Source of the DNA: Nostoc sp. UHCC 0302
GTDB lineage: Bacteria; Cyanobacteriota; Cyanobacteriia; Cyanobacteriales; Nostocaceae
DNA: 64,000 nucleotides
Assembly (NCBI RefSeq): GCF_038096175.1
Contig: NZ_CP151099.1
Coordinates: 7,790,001-7,854,000 of the forward strand
Direction of reading: 5' to 3'
Below, piece by piece: positions 1 to 9,359 of the stretch. A program made the position numbers and the translations under genes. The notes below the pieces were generated by a model. The model worked only from the letters and a program-made list of their open reading frames with translations, was not told the DNA's origin and made no database searches. The stretch's first letter is position 1, and each line of letters starts with the position of its first letter.

Positions 1-115
1 ATTTGAGGATAATAATCCAGAGATTATAGAACAATGGGGGCCTTTTAATTCGCAAGAAGAAGCGATCGCCCGTCGTGTCGGGCTCATTCGCGCTGGCAAA
101 TGTCAGCCAGTTTAA
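1..115 (+). CDS. C-terminal end of a small conserved protein (partial)
   Basis: An open frame enters from the left edge and stops at TAA 113-115. It encodes about 37 residues, ending with a run of the form QEEAIARRVGLIRAGKCQPV. This basic tail resembles the end of a small protein found widely in cyanobacteria, which databases variably name; I do not know its function. A HIP1 site (61-68) lies within it. The start and most of the protein are outside the window. Confidence 0.5.
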   Translation, partial: FEDNNPEIIEQWGPFNSQEEAIARRVGLIRAGKCQPV

Positions 116-235
116 GTTCAAAGTTAGGAGTTGGAGGTTGACAATGATGGTTTTAATTCCTAACTTCTCACTATTGACTCTTAACTCCTGTAAGGACGCG
201 ATTAATCAGGCCTCTCTTGTACTGATGCGATTAAT

Positions 236-280
236 GAGCCAGCGCGTTGCGGGGGTTCCCCCCATTGTAGCGACTGGCGT
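236..280. repeat. Interspersed palindromic repeat, family A copy 1
   Basis: The copy begins GAGCCAGCGCGTTGCGGGGG and ends CGACTGGCGT. It shares its frame of GAGCCAnnGCGTTG...TTGTAGC.A.TGGCGT with copies at 23411-23457 and, expanded, at 17777-17871. It lies just downstream of the ctpB stop codon. The rest of the gap (116-289) holds only short direct repeats related to TTAACTCCTAACT and ACGCGATTAAT. Confidence 0.6.
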
Positions 281-289
281 CGCGTCTCT

Positions 290-1576
290 TCATTTTTCTG
301 CTCTGGTGCTGCCTTGAGCTGCAATTTGTTTACCTACCACTTCAACTGCTTTAGCAAATTGAGGATCTGCTAAGGTAGCGAGTTTATCACGTTCGTGGAG
401 CCACAAGTCCTGTCGCTGGGCATCACTCAAATTTACCTTCACATCTGGATCAACCCCATGCTTGTTAATATCTTTCCCACTAGGAGTGTGATATCTAGCA
501 ATTGTTACTGCCAATCCTGAACCATCTTCCAAAGGACGTACCGATTGCACCAAGCCCTTACCAAAGGTTTGAGTACCAACCAAAGTAGCACGTTTGTTGT
601 CCTGCAAAGCTCCCGAAAGAATTTCACTCGCGCTTGCTGAACCTTTATCCACCAATACTACCAATGGTTTATTTGTCAAGGCACGGCCATTTGCCTCTTC
701 TCGTTCTTGCTCACCCTGGCGGTCAATGGTAGAAACAATAGTACCTTTATTCAACCACATCCGGGCGATTTCTACACTTGAGAAAAGTAAGCCACCTGGA
801 TTACCACGCAGATCCAAAATATATCCAGCTACCTGTTTGGTTTCTAGATTTTTAATAGCACCTTGCATTTCTTTGCCAGCATTGGCACTGAATTGGTTCA
901 GGCGAATGTAGCCAAGGTTCCCCGCTGGAGTTTGCTTTTGAGAATACTTAACTGGATGGATTTCAATTCGCGATCGTTTGATGTCAAACTGTTTTGTCTG
1001 ACCGTTACGTTGAATTGTTAGGCTTACTTGCGTTCCGGCTTCACCTCGAATTAGGGATACTGCTTGGTTGGTATCCATTCCTTTGGTACTTTTGCCGTCG
1101 ATTTGCAGAATGACATCTTTTGCCAAAACACCAGCCTTGAAGGCTGGTGTATCTTCAATTGGCGCAATTACAACCAATTGCTTGGTTTTTTCATCCTGGC
1201 TGATTGTGATACCTATCCCTATCAGTTCCCCAGAGGTATCAACTTGCATATTCTTGAATTCTTCAGGATCCATAAACCGGGTGTAGGGATCATCTAGCTT
1301 TTTGAGCATTTCCCGGATGGACTTATACGCTTCTTGCGGATTACTGTAGGACTTGTTCTTCACATACTCGTTACGAACAGCCAGCCAATCTACCTGATTA
1401 AAAGTCCCATCTACGTAATTTCGGTATATATTCTGCCAAACTTCATCTACCAATTCCTTGGGATTAGCTTTAAATAAAGCCTGACCTCGCGAGTGAATGC
1501 CAAGGCTAGTAACTGCAATTGTGGAGAGTGTCACTGCCGTTGCACCCAAAACAAGCCTACTTTTTGTAATCACCAT
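290..1576 (-). CDS. ctpB: Carboxyl-terminal processing protease (S41 family, CtpB type)
   Basis: Periplasmic or lumenal serine protease that trims protein C-termini. The chosen ATG at 1576 gives 428 residues opening with a signal-peptide-like stretch (MVITKSRLVLGATAVTLSTI); an upstream in-frame ATG at 1621 would add 15 atypical residues. A PDZ domain follows at about residues 115-195 and the S41 core at 220-400. The Ser-Lys dyad is visible: Ser in GSASASE (about S315) and Lys in FGKG (about K340), 25 residues apart as known for the D1-processing enzyme. The sequence looks closer to cyanobacterial CtpB than to CtpA, the D1 processing enzyme, but that subgroup call is by recollection of family sequences. 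Single gene, transcribed away from ispG. Confidence 0.88.
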   Translation of the reverse strand: MVITKSRLVLGATAVTLSTIAVTSLGIHSRGQALFKANPKELVDEVWQNIYRNYVDGTFNQVDWLAVRNEYVKNKSYSNPQEAYKSIREMLKKLDDPYTRFMDPEEFKNMQVDTSGELIGIGITISQDEKTKQLVVIAPIEDTPAFKAGVLAKDVILQIDGKSTKGMDTNQAVSLIRGEAGTQVSLTIQRNGQTKQFDIKRSRIEIHPVKYSQKQTPAGNLGYIRLNQFSANAGKEMQGAIKNLETKQVAGYILDLRGNPGGLLFSSVEIARMWLNKGTIVSTIDRQGEQEREEANGRALTNKPLVVLVDKGSASASEILSGALQDNKRATLVGTQTFGKGLVQSVRPLEDGSGLAVTIARYHTPSGKDINKHGVDPDVKVNLSDAQRQDLWLHERDKLATLADPQFAKAVEVVGKQIAAQGSTRAEK

Positions 1577-1780
1577 AATGACAGCTGCGTCAGAGGGAAA
1601 ATTTATAGTCAGTATGCCCAATCTAACACAGGGTATTACTGTACAGCGTCAGGATCTATATCTTAATTTAAACAAAATACTTGACAATCTGGGGGATTAG
1701 GTACTGGGGATTGGCGATTGGGGATCTGTCTATTCTCCCCTTGCCCCTCTGCTCCCTCCTCCCCTGCTCCTCTAACCTCC

Positions 1781-3007
1781 CTACGGTTCTACCCAGCGTC
1801 CATCTGCTTTAATGAGGTTGATTAATTCCTCTACACCTTTGTCTTCTGGAACTTTTTTAATTTCTTCTCTGCCACGATACAAGGAAATATAACCAGGAGT
1901 TTTGCCTACATAGCCGTAGTCGGCGTCCGCCATTTCGCCTGGGCCATTTACAATGCAACCCATAACAGCTATGTCTAAGCCAGTTAGGTGTTTGGTAGCT
2001 TCCCGGACTTTGTGCAGCACTTCTTCTAAATTAAACAGAGTGCGTCCGCAGGAAGGACAAGCAACGTACTCGACCATTGTCTTCCGCAGTCCCAAAGCTT
2101 GCAGGATGCTGTAGCAGACAGGAATTTCTTTTTCTGGTGCTTCTGTAAGTGACACACGGATTGTATCACCAATGCCATCAGCAAGTAACGTAGCAATACC
2201 AGCTGTGGATTTAATCCGCCCATATTCGCCATCACCAGCTTCAGTAACGCCTAAATGCAAGGGATAATCCATACCCAGATCGTCCATGCGCTTGGCTATG
2301 AGACGATAGGCGGCTACCATCACTGGTACTCGTGAAGCTTTCATCGAAATTACTAAGTTACGGAAGTCCAAAGATTCACAGATGCGGATGAATTCTATGG
2401 CAGATTCCACCATTCCTTCAGGGGTATCACCATATGTAAATAGCATTCTTTCAGCTAGGGAACCGTGATTTACCCCAATTCGCATCGATTTACCTTGGTC
2501 GCGTAAAGAAACAACCAGTGGTGCTAAAGTTTCGCGGATTTTCTCGCCAATTTCATCAAATTCGGCTTTGGTGTATTCGGTTCTATTAAGATTTGGTTTT
2601 TCAAATACATATAATCCTGGATTAATTCGCACTTTCTCTATGTGCTTAGAGACTTCCAGAGCAATTTTCAGTCCATTGTGATGTACATCGGCCACAACTG
2701 GCACATCTTGATAAGTTTTAATTAATTTTTGTTTAATTTCTGCTAAAGCTTTAGCATGAGCCATGCTTGGTACTGTGACGCGGACAATTTCGCAGCCAAT
2801 TTCATGTAGGCGACGAATAGCCGCTACAGAACCATCAATATCAAGAGTGTCTTCGTTAATCATTGACTGCACAACAACGGGGTAGCCACCGCCAATGGTG
2901 ACATTTCCCACCTTTACAGGACGGGTTTTACGCCGCTTGATAGTTGTATCAAAGATAGTTTGACTCGATGTAGCGTTGGATGTGTTTACTGTAGGCAGAG
3001 TTTGCAT
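1781..3007 (-). CDS. ispG: 4-hydroxy-3-methylbut-2-enyl diphosphate synthase IspG (GcpE)
   Basis: Penultimate enzyme of the MEP isoprenoid pathway, reducing MEcPP to HMBPP with a [4Fe-4S] cluster and, in cyanobacteria, electrons from ferredoxin. The 408 residues match the usual length. A TIM-barrel N-terminal part begins [16 protein letters not shown], and the C-terminal part carries the cluster cysteines in [10 protein letters not shown] and CIVNGPGE. The start [16 protein letters not shown] is typical of the cyanobacterial form. Another MEP gene, ispD, lies 7 kb to the right, but the two are not in an operon. The gap 1577-1780 to its left is a G/C-rich low-complexity repeat of the GGGGATTGG/CTCCCC kind. 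Confidence 0.97.
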   Translation of the reverse strand: MQTLPTVNTSNATSSQTIFDTTIKRRKTRPVKVGNVTIGGGYPVVVQSMINEDTLDIDGSVAAIRRLHEIGCEIVRVTVPSMAHAKALAEIKQKLIKTYQDVPVVADVHHNGLKIALEVSKHIEKVRINPGLYVFEKPNLNRTEYTKAEFDEIGEKIRETLAPLVVSLRDQGKSMRIGVNHGSLAERMLFTYGDTPEGMVESAIEFIRICESLDFRNLVISMKASRVPVMVAAYRLIAKRMDDLGMDYPLHLGVTEAGDGEYGRIKSTAGIATLLADGIGDTIRVSLTEAPEKEIPVCYSILQALGLRKTMVEYVACPSCGRTLFNLEEVLHKVREATKHLTGLDIAVMGCIVNGPGEMADADYGYVGKTPGYISLYRGREEIKKVPEDKGVEELINLIKADGRWVEP

Positions 3008-3439
3008 AACCTGATTAGGTAAATTTGTTGTAGCTAAAATATCAGATTTGATAAATCTCTGTTTCCCAGATTGCCACAGCTGGGGTCTTTTTAGGTGATT
3101 AAATAGAAAAAAAAGGGAGAATGAGAAAACTAGAGAGCAAGAGCGATCGCTACACTTTGCTCATTTCTCCAGAATATACTGCTTGATAACTTTTATTTAG
3201 CTGAGTGGTGGATAGCGTTAGCGTTCCGAAGGAAAGCTTAACGTTCGCATAGCGTCTCGTAGAGAAGTTATCGCTCTCTTACTGAGTGATCTATGCTATC
3301 AGCAGCATAAATCATTCTATGATGCAATCTTTAATACCTTAAATTCACTCAGTTGCTCAGAGGGTAGCTTTAGTTCTCACCGTACTTTGACGTATCGAAT
3401 TAAGCAACTTATTAGCAGCAACTTATACAATCACTAAGT
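3008..3439. other. Gene-free stretch with an interspersed palindromic repeat
   Basis: No convincing reading frame was seen on either strand. A HIP1 site lies at about 3143. Around 3209-3275 there is a repeat of alternating AGCGTTAGCGTTCC, GGAAAGCTTAACG and TAGCGTCTCGTAGAGAAG motifs. Related pieces (CTTCTCTACGAGAGGCTGCGCC) recur at about 47287-47345 upstream of psaA. Confidence 0.5.
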
Positions 3440-4981
3440 TTATGCTTCATCTACCCAATAAAGATAATATCGTTCACTATCTACCCAAGCCCTATTAAAA
3501 TTCTTGATAGGAGTAATCTTTAATCCATTTTGCGTTAAATTTAGTTTTTTATTTAAAATTAATAAAATTCTCTTTTTCTCTTCTTGAGTCTTTAACAAAA
3601 AATTGATTTGTATTAAAATTTCATTTTGGTTAACACCTTGACGACCTTTTTTAAATAGGGTAAAACTTCCTATTTTTTTAATCTCAGGATAGTAAAATTT
3701 GCGGTTGAGATAACCTGATAAGGGAGCCATGTTGGCATCTCGGCTAGCTACAATAAACTCCTGATCTAACTGAGATTTTTGAATATAATTAGCTGTTTCC
3801 CGACTGGCGGAAAATGGAACAATTAAATCTCTTGAAAAGCTAAAAATTCCTCCAAACAGTTGAATATAAAGGATTAACATAAAGGCAAGGTGATGCCATT
3901 TCACAAAAAAATTAAAGGAGCTTCGCTTAATAAAAAATTTATTGGACAGAAACGTAGACTCTTGATAATTAGTTTCTAACCATAACGCCGCTATAAGAAT
4001 TAAATAAAAATGTCCGTAATGCCGAGGATAACCTGGAAATTTCAAGTATGTGAATGCAAATATTATAAAATTTCCTACAAGATATAAAAAGAGAGAGAAT
4101 GGCTTTTTATACAACCTTATTACCGTTAAAACAACGATAAACATAATAATTAATGCACAAACAATTAAATCTAGCCATTTTCTACTTGGGATAATTAAAA
4201 AGTAACTCCCAAATAATCTACCTATGCTTCTCAAAAAATTACCGATATCTAATTTAGTTACCCATCCATTACTTAACCCACCATGAAGATAACTGTCTAC
4301 TGGAGGAGTAATAATATAAATTGACAAAATAAAAGAAAATATAATAATTCCAATACTTAAAAATAAATCACATTTTGGGCTTTGGCTAAAATACTGTTTC
4401 CGATGTTCTCTATCAAAACAAAATTCTACTATTAAAGTCAACAACAAAGAAAATGCCACAAACAAAGCATAAACACTGCTATTGGCTAGCAAGCCCAATA
4501 AAATTGCTAAGTAAAAATAAGTTTTTTTTCTAGATGTAAACATTGTGCAAAAAACAATAACAAATAGCAAACTAAATGCATAGTTTCGAGAAATCAAAAG
4601 ATATTCATAAAAGGGATAAAAACCAAATGAAAAAAGAAATTTTTGTTTATAATTAAAAGGGCTATAAAAGCAAAAAATAGCCACCGAAGCAATTGTAATA
4701 GCCAAATGAAATATTTGCATTGCAATAGGGTTATCAGCTATTTTCCTCACAAATGCCAGAGAAAAATACCACAGTACAGGATGCCCTTCGTAATGAATAC
4801 TTGCAATCAAATCTCCAAAAGATTCACTATCTCTAACAATTAGCCAGGGATTTATTTCATCTCGCCACATCGAATGGTTGAGAATACCTATTAAACCGAG
4901 AAATGAGAAAATAATTATAATCCACCAAGGAGAATGAAAAGAGAACCTCGAAATTGGATTATTTATTTTTTTGATTAGCAT
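3440..4981 (-). CDS. Multi-pass membrane protein, GT-C glycosyltransferase-like
   Basis: A 513-residue, strongly hydrophobic protein with about ten predicted membrane helices. The N-terminal loop reads MWRDEINPWLIVRDS, followed by YEGHPVLWY. This acidic loop between the first two helices, with a later EGHP/LW motif, is typical of GT-C (PMT/ArnT/GT39-like) lipid-sugar glycosyltransferases. A hydrophilic tail of about 110 residues follows the last helix. The gene is markedly AT-rich compared with ispG next to it, with many AAA/ATT codons, which hints at transfer or weak selection. Donor and acceptor cannot be read from the sequence. It stands alone, convergent with nothing. Confidence 0.6.
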   Translation of the reverse strand: MLIKKINNPISRFSFHSPWWIIIIFSFLGLIGILNHSMWRDEINPWLIVRDSESFGDLIASIHYEGHPVLWYFSLAFVRKIADNPIAMQIFHLAITIASVAIFCFYSPFNYKQKFLFSFGFYPFYEYLLISRNYAFSLLFVIVFCTMFTSRKKTYFYLAILLGLLANSSVYALFVAFSLLLTLIVEFCFDREHRKQYFSQSPKCDLFLSIGIIIFSFILSIYIITPPVDSYLHGGLSNGWVTKLDIGNFLRSIGRLFGSYFLIIPSRKWLDLIVCALIIMFIVVLTVIRLYKKPFSLFLYLVGNFIIFAFTYLKFPGYPRHYGHFYLILIAALWLETNYQESTFLSNKFFIKRSSFNFFVKWHHLAFMLILYIQLFGGIFSFSRDLIVPFSASRETANYIQKSQLDQEFIVASRDANMAPLSGYLNRKFYYPEIKKIGSFTLFKKGRQGVNQNEILIQINFLLKTQEEKKRILLILNKKLNLTQNGLKITPIKNFNRAWVDSERYYLYWVDEA

Positions 4982-5336
4982 TGTTAGTTCAGAATCTTTT
5001 ATATTTTATAAAAAAAATAATAATTAAATGATTATTGATTTTAATTATTATATATTGTTTAAGAAAATTAAATTTAAATTTGAATAATTTGCAAACTAGA
5101 TTTATTTTTCTTAGTTTAGTATGCAGCAAATTGCTGAGGCTTTATTTTTTCATACTTGTTTGTGTAGCGATCGCTTACTTACTGAGTTATAAATACTATC
5201 AGCAATGCTATAATTTTATCAGTTCACCTTCAATAGCTGCATCACCACAAAATCGATATTTATTATCTCCAAAAACAAATAAAAAAATTAAAAACTAACT
5301 TGCAGTATTAAAACTACCTCTAAGTGCAGATTTTAT

Positions 5337-6380
5337 ATGAACGCCCAAACAATAAACCAACTACCCATTCCTTCATGTTTCAACCCCGAAAAAGTCAGCG
5401 AAGTCTGGCGTGTAACTTACCAAGAACGTGCCACAGAAGCTGAAGCCTGGGCAAAACAACACAATATTAAACCAGCATCTATTGATAAAATCCGTATTTG
5501 TCTACTATTAATCGATGTTCAAAACACCTTTTGCATTCCAGAATTTGAATTATTTGTAGGAGGAAATTCTGGGAAGGGAGCAGTAGATGATAACCGAAGG
5601 CTCTGTGAATTTATTTATCAGAATTTGAGTTTAATAACTACAATTGTGCCTACATTAGACACGCATAAAACAACACAAATTTTCCATCCTATTTTTTGGA
5701 TAAATTCAGCCTACGAACATCCTATACCAGCAGCTACTAACATAACTCCTCAAGATATTGAAAAAGGCATCTGGAAAGTTAACCCAGCAGTTGCTAATAG
5801 TATTACTAATGGCGATTATGAATTACTAGAAAAACACGCTTATCACTACGTTAAACAACTAAGCCAAAATGGTAAATATCCCCTTACAGTTTGGCCTTAT
5901 CATTCTATGTTGGGTGGTATTGGTCATGCCTTAGTTTCGTCTGTAGAAGAAGCGTTATTTTTTCATTGTATTGCTCGTCAGAGCCAAACACAGTTTGAAA
6001 TTAAAGGTGAAAATCCTTTAACAGAAAACTATTCTATTTTACGCCCAGAGGTGTTAGAAGATTTCGAACAACGTCCACTTGCTCAAAAAAACACTCGACT
6101 AATTAAACAACTATTAGAATTTGATGCTGTCATTATTGCCGGTCAAGCTAAAAGTCATTGCGTAGCTTGGACAATTGATGATTTATTAACAGAAATTAAA
6201 CAGGTAGATGCTACCCTTGCTCAAAAAGTCTATTTATTAGAAGATTGTACTTCCCCTGTGGTTGTTCCAGGTGTAGTGGACTACACGCAGCAGGCCGAAG
6301 ATGCTTTTGCCAGGTTTGCAGCAGCAGGAATGCATATAGTAAAATCTACTGAAAAAATAGAATTTGGGAATTGGAAATAA
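5337..6380 (+). CDS. Isochorismatase-like cysteine hydrolase
   Basis: A 347-residue member of the nicotinamidase/isochorismatase fold. The Asp of the catalytic triad is in LLIDVQNTFC (near residue 59) and the nucleophile Cys is in AKSHCVAWTIDDLL (near residue 279); the Lys is probably in the KVNPAVANS segment. This is about 130-150 residues longer than common family members, with the extra length before and within the core, so the substrate is not predictable from familiar nicotinamidases. It starts ATGAACGCCC after an AT-rich leader. A HxxE-type metal or substrate region could be DTHKTTQIFHPIFW. Single gene. Confidence 0.75.
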   Translation: MNAQTINQLPIPSCFNPEKVSEVWRVTYQERATEAEAWAKQHNIKPASIDKIRICLLLIDVQNTFCIPEFELFVGGNSGKGAVDDNRRLCEFIYQNLSLITTIVPTLDTHKTTQIFHPIFWINSAYEHPIPAATNITPQDIEKGIWKVNPAVANSITNGDYELLEKHAYHYVKQLSQNGKYPLTVWPYHSMLGGIGHALVSSVEEALFFHCIARQSQTQFEIKGENPLTENYSILRPEVLEDFEQRPLAQKNTRLIKQLLEFDAVIIAGQAKSHCVAWTIDDLLTEIKQVDATLAQKVYLLEDCTSPVVVPGVVDYTQQAEDAFARFAAAGMHIVKSTEKIEFGNWK

Positions 6381-6416
6381 GGCATTGAAAGTGCTGAGTT
6401 AGAAGTTATTTCTTCT

Positions 6417-7307
6417 TTATCTTTTCAAATAACCTTTTGGATCTTCTGCTACCCAACCTAGAGATGAGCTAGAACGCATTTCAAAATGCAGGTGTGGTTG
6501 TCTAGAAGTTGGTTGTCCACTAGTGCCTACTGTTCCTATTAAGTCTCCTTTGTTCACTTGCTGACCAACAGTAACTTTGATACCGTCAAGTTGGGCATAG
6601 CGACTTTGGAGTCCGCCACCGTGATTAATTATTACCAACTTCCCATAAGTACCCTGTTCGCTAGCAAAAGCTACAGTTCCAGGAGCGATCGCTTCTACAG
6701 GAGTGCCTACTGCTGCTAATAAATCAACACCGCTATGAAAGAATACTTTACCTGTAGAAGGATTAATTTGCCAGCCGTAAGCTAACCCCACAGTTGCCTC
6801 TTGCGCCAAGGGGTAACCAGCGATGGAAACACGTTTGGGAATGTTTGTACTAGTAAGCGGGCGGGACTCAGTTACAAAACCATTAGGTGACCAATTTACC
6901 CCTGGAACAAAGACTATTCTGGGATCTTTTTGGCAGCCATTTACCTCAAACAATGTATCAGCACGGACTTTATACTTTGCTGCTACTTCTCGCCAAGTCT
7001 GACCGCGAGGCACTTCAACCACAACCCCGTTGTAAGGAGGAATCTGAAGTATGCTACCAACGGTAATTGTACCGTTTTGTAAAGCTGGATTCATCCCGAT
7101 AATAGTTGCAGGAATAAGATTGTAGCGCTGCGCTATACTCTCCACATTTTCGCCACGAGCCACTTTATGGCGCTGGAAGCGAGATAGAGCCGGAGTTGGA
7201 CAAGCCTCTACAGCAGCGTTGGCACTGTTCGAGTTTGGCAGTATGGATACTAGCCCCAAGACACTAAATAAGCTACAAAGAAATAGTTGACGATAAGGTA
7301 AATTCAT
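6417..7307 (-). CDS. LysM-containing M23 family metallopeptidase
   Basis: A secreted peptidoglycan endopeptidase, or a scaffold of the M23/NlpD kind, 296 residues long. The signal peptide (residues 1-32) ends near SANA. Two LysM-type peptidoglycan-binding modules follow at about 45-95 (RHKVARGENVESIAQRYNL) and 97-140. The M23 domain spans about 180-290 with HSGVDLLA, the conserved Gly-rich strand GTYGKLVIINHGGG, and the closing HLHFEM motif. Zn ligands are inferred to be His and Asp of HSGVD and the second His of HLH. It is divergent from the Deg protease gene, sharing a roughly 200-bp gap. Confidence 0.9.
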   Translation of the reverse strand: MNLPYRQLFLCSLFSVLGLVSILPNSNSANAAVEACPTPALSRFQRHKVARGENVESIAQRYNLIPATIIGMNPALQNGTITVGSILQIPPYNGVVVEVPRGQTWREVAAKYKVRADTLFEVNGCQKDPRIVFVPGVNWSPNGFVTESRPLTSTNIPKRVSIAGYPLAQEATVGLAYGWQINPSTGKVFFHSGVDLLAAVGTPVEAIAPGTVAFASEQGTYGKLVIINHGGGLQSRYAQLDGIKVTVGQQVNKGDLIGTVGTSGQPTSRQPHLHFEMRSSSSLGWVAEDPKGYLKR

Positions 7308-7520
7308 GTATACACGTCAAGAGCGCATTAACTTTAGATTTTAGATGGGGAGTGAGAGGAGATAAGGGAGCAGAAGAGAATAAACAAATTCCCTATTCCC
7401 TAATACTCATGACTTAATCCAAAATCCTATTGTTTCTATCTAAATTGATCTGTCCACTTACCGTTTGCTTGACTACACTTAACTTAGAAATTAGCAACTG
7501 CATTGCTGTCCTTAAGCGTA

Positions 7521-8732
7521 ATGAGTATGAATTTATCCTTAAAGCAACTGGCTATCTATTTGTCTTTAGTGGCGATTGGCGGCGGTGCAGGTTTGTTTGG
7601 CAGTCGCTATCTCCTGCCAGAAAATCGCTCGTTTCAGCAGCTAAAAAATGTAACAATAACTCTGCCTCCTGAGTCTGTAGTTCCTAATCCTGGGGATGGA
7701 CGGATTGGGGCTAGTGGGGGCGAAAATGTGAATTTTATTGCTACGGCAGTGCAAAAAGTTGGCCCAGCGGTGGTGCGAATTAATGCTACCCGTAAAGTGG
7801 CAAATCCTATTTCTGATGCTTTGAAAAATCCACTCTTACGGCGATTCTTTGGAGAAGACGAACAACCAATTCCCCAAGAACGGATTGAGCGCGGTACAGG
7901 GTCAGGTTTTATTTTGAGCGAAGATGGAGAATTACTTACCAATGCTCATGTAGTAGCAGACACGGATACAGTACAAGTCACCCTCAAGGATGGTCGGACT
8001 TTTGAGGGAAAAGTCGCGGGAATTGATGCTGTAACAGATGTAGCAGTCGTGAAAATTAGCGCCAATGATTTGCCTACAGTGAAGTTGGGCAATTCGCAAA
8101 ACTTAGTTCCAGGACAATGGGCGATCGCTATTGGTAATCCCCTGGGTTTAGATAATACTGTAACCATTGGGATCATCAGTGCTACGGATCGCACCAGCGC
8201 TCAAGTGGGTGTCCCAGATAAGCGTGTCAGCTTTATCCAAACTGATGCGGCAATTAATCCTGGTAATTCTGGTGGCCCCTTATTGAACGCTCAAGGCGAA
8301 GTCATTGGCGTTAACACTGCTATCCGTGCCGATGCTCAAGGACTCGGTTTTGCCATCCCGATTGAAACTGCTGCCCGCATTGCCAATGAACTGTTTACCA
8401 AAGGGCGTGTGCAACATCCATATTTGGGTATTGAAATGGCAGACCTTTCGCCCACTAAAAAATTGCAAATTAATCAAGAAAATCAGCTCAACATTCAGCA
8501 GGACACAGGAATTGTCATTAAAGGAGTTCTCGACAATTCCCCAGCCAAGCGTGGAGGATTGCTTCCTGGAGACGTGATTCAAAAAATTAACGGGAAACCT
8601 GTCAAAACATCTGCCCAAGTTCAGAGGCTAGTAGAGTCTAGTTCAGTCGGAGATATTCTGACGCTTGAAGTCAACCGCAGTGGTAAAGTTCAAAGCTTCA
8701 AAGTGCAGTCAGGAGCCTACCCACAAAAATAG
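7521..8732 (+). CDS. Deg/HtrA-family trypsin-like serine protease with PDZ domain
   Basis: An envelope quality-control protease of the HhoA/HhoB/HtrA group. I chose ATG 7521 (403 residues) over a TTG six codons upstream because it starts just before the membrane anchor or signal segment (LAIYLSLVAIGGGAGLFG). The catalytic triad is visible: His in TNAHVV (about H143), Asp in AVTDVAV (about D173), and Ser in NPGNSGGP (about S250). One PDZ domain spans about 300-395. The three cyanobacterial paralogues cannot be told apart with confidence here, so no symbol is given. The 3' gap (8733-8789) holds short GACTATT direct repeats. Confidence 0.9.
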   Translation: MSMNLSLKQLAIYLSLVAIGGGAGLFGSRYLLPENRSFQQLKNVTITLPPESVVPNPGDGRIGASGGENVNFIATAVQKVGPAVVRINATRKVANPISDALKNPLLRRFFGEDEQPIPQERIERGTGSGFILSEDGELLTNAHVVADTDTVQVTLKDGRTFEGKVAGIDAVTDVAVVKISANDLPTVKLGNSQNLVPGQWAIAIGNPLGLDNTVTIGIISATDRTSAQVGVPDKRVSFIQTDAAINPGNSGGPLLNAQGEVIGVNTAIRADAQGLGFAIPIETAARIANELFTKGRVQHPYLGIEMADLSPTKKLQINQENQLNIQQDTGIVIKGVLDNSPAKRGGLLPGDVIQKINGKPVKTSAQVQRLVESSSVGDILTLEVNRSGKVQSFKVQSGAYPQK

Positions 8733-8789
8733 CTCAGAGTCAATAGTCCGTAGTTTAAGAATTTTTGACTATTGACTACTGACTATTGA

Positions 8790-9143
8790 CTATTGATTGT
8801 TAGACAAATGCTCTAACTGCATTCTTTGTTCCATCTGGCGCAGAAAATACCCCGTCATCATTGCCGACGCTAAAAGTCCTGCTAGATTTTCCCGGTCTGT
8901 TGTGATTTGCACGTTGAAATTTTCTGCCGGGAGCATTCCCACTAGCCCTTGGACATTTTGCGAGATGATTTGTTTTATTTCAGGGCTAACAGACTGGGCA
9001 ACACGGGCTAAAACATCAGGAGACTGATGCTGTAGATATTTTAGTAACTGATTGGGGTATTCGTCAGAGTGGTCATTTAGAAGCTGATTCGGGTGTTCCT
9101 CAGAGTTGTCATTTAGAAAGTCAGGATTAAACACCATTGGCAA
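8790..9143 (-). CDS. DUF760 family protein
   Basis: A 117-residue protein of the cyanobacterial/plant DUF760 family, recognisable from ARVAQSVSPEIKQIISQNV followed by LVGMLP and the FNVQITTDRENLAGLLASAMMTGYFLR core. The biochemical role is not known to me. The N-terminal part carries a 12-residue imperfect tandem duplication (FLNDNSEEHPNQ then LLNDHSDEYPNQ), from a 36-bp DNA duplication at about 9049-9120. The protein ends in a charged tail rich in Gln and Asn. It is convergent with the Deg protease gene. Confidence 0.8.
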   Translation of the reverse strand: MPMVFNPDFLNDNSEEHPNQLLNDHSDEYPNQLLKYLQHQSPDVLARVAQSVSPEIKQIISQNVQGLVGMLPAENFNVQITTDRENLAGLLASAMMTGYFLRQMEQRMQLEHLSNNQ

Positions 9144-9359
9144 TTTATTGAGCTTACTTGCTAGTTCTACTCTAAACCATAGTACAAGGGTAGCGCATTC
9201 ACCACGGGTATAATACGTTAACTCTACCCAGAGAGCAGGACGAGGGGCAGGGAAGTGGAGGGAAAAGAAGAACTTAATGCAAGTTATTGCCCTATATCTC
9301 CTGCATTCCCTATCTCCCTATTCTCTGCCCAGTAACCAATCCCCACTTTCCCACTCCCT
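9144..9359. repeat. Intergenic low-complexity repeat around AACTTAATGCAAGTT
   Basis: The segment 9230-9359 consists of G-rich (GAGCAGGACGAGGGGCAGGG) and C-rich (TCTCCTGCATTCCC) flanks around AACTTAATGCAAGTTATTGCCC. A close relative lies at about 11764-11890 with AACTTAATGCAAGTTCTTGCCC. It looks like a dispersed inverted repeat, and no gene is present. Confidence 0.5.

Noticed and set aside
75-317. 80-codon plus-strand frame overlapping the ctpB end
   Set aside because: It runs across dispersed repeats and a conserved frame that ends at 115, and has no protein-like character.
5035-5298. 87-codon hydrophobic frame from a TTG
   Set aside because: Very AT-rich, no ribosome-binding site, no ATG start, and a tail of Lys/Asn that reads like non-coding AT-rich DNA.
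5337-6380. Idea that the cysteine hydrolase is a biuret hydrolase acting with AtzE-AtzG
   Set aside because: It is about 34 kb away, much longer than known biuret hydrolases, and there is no supporting neighbour gene.
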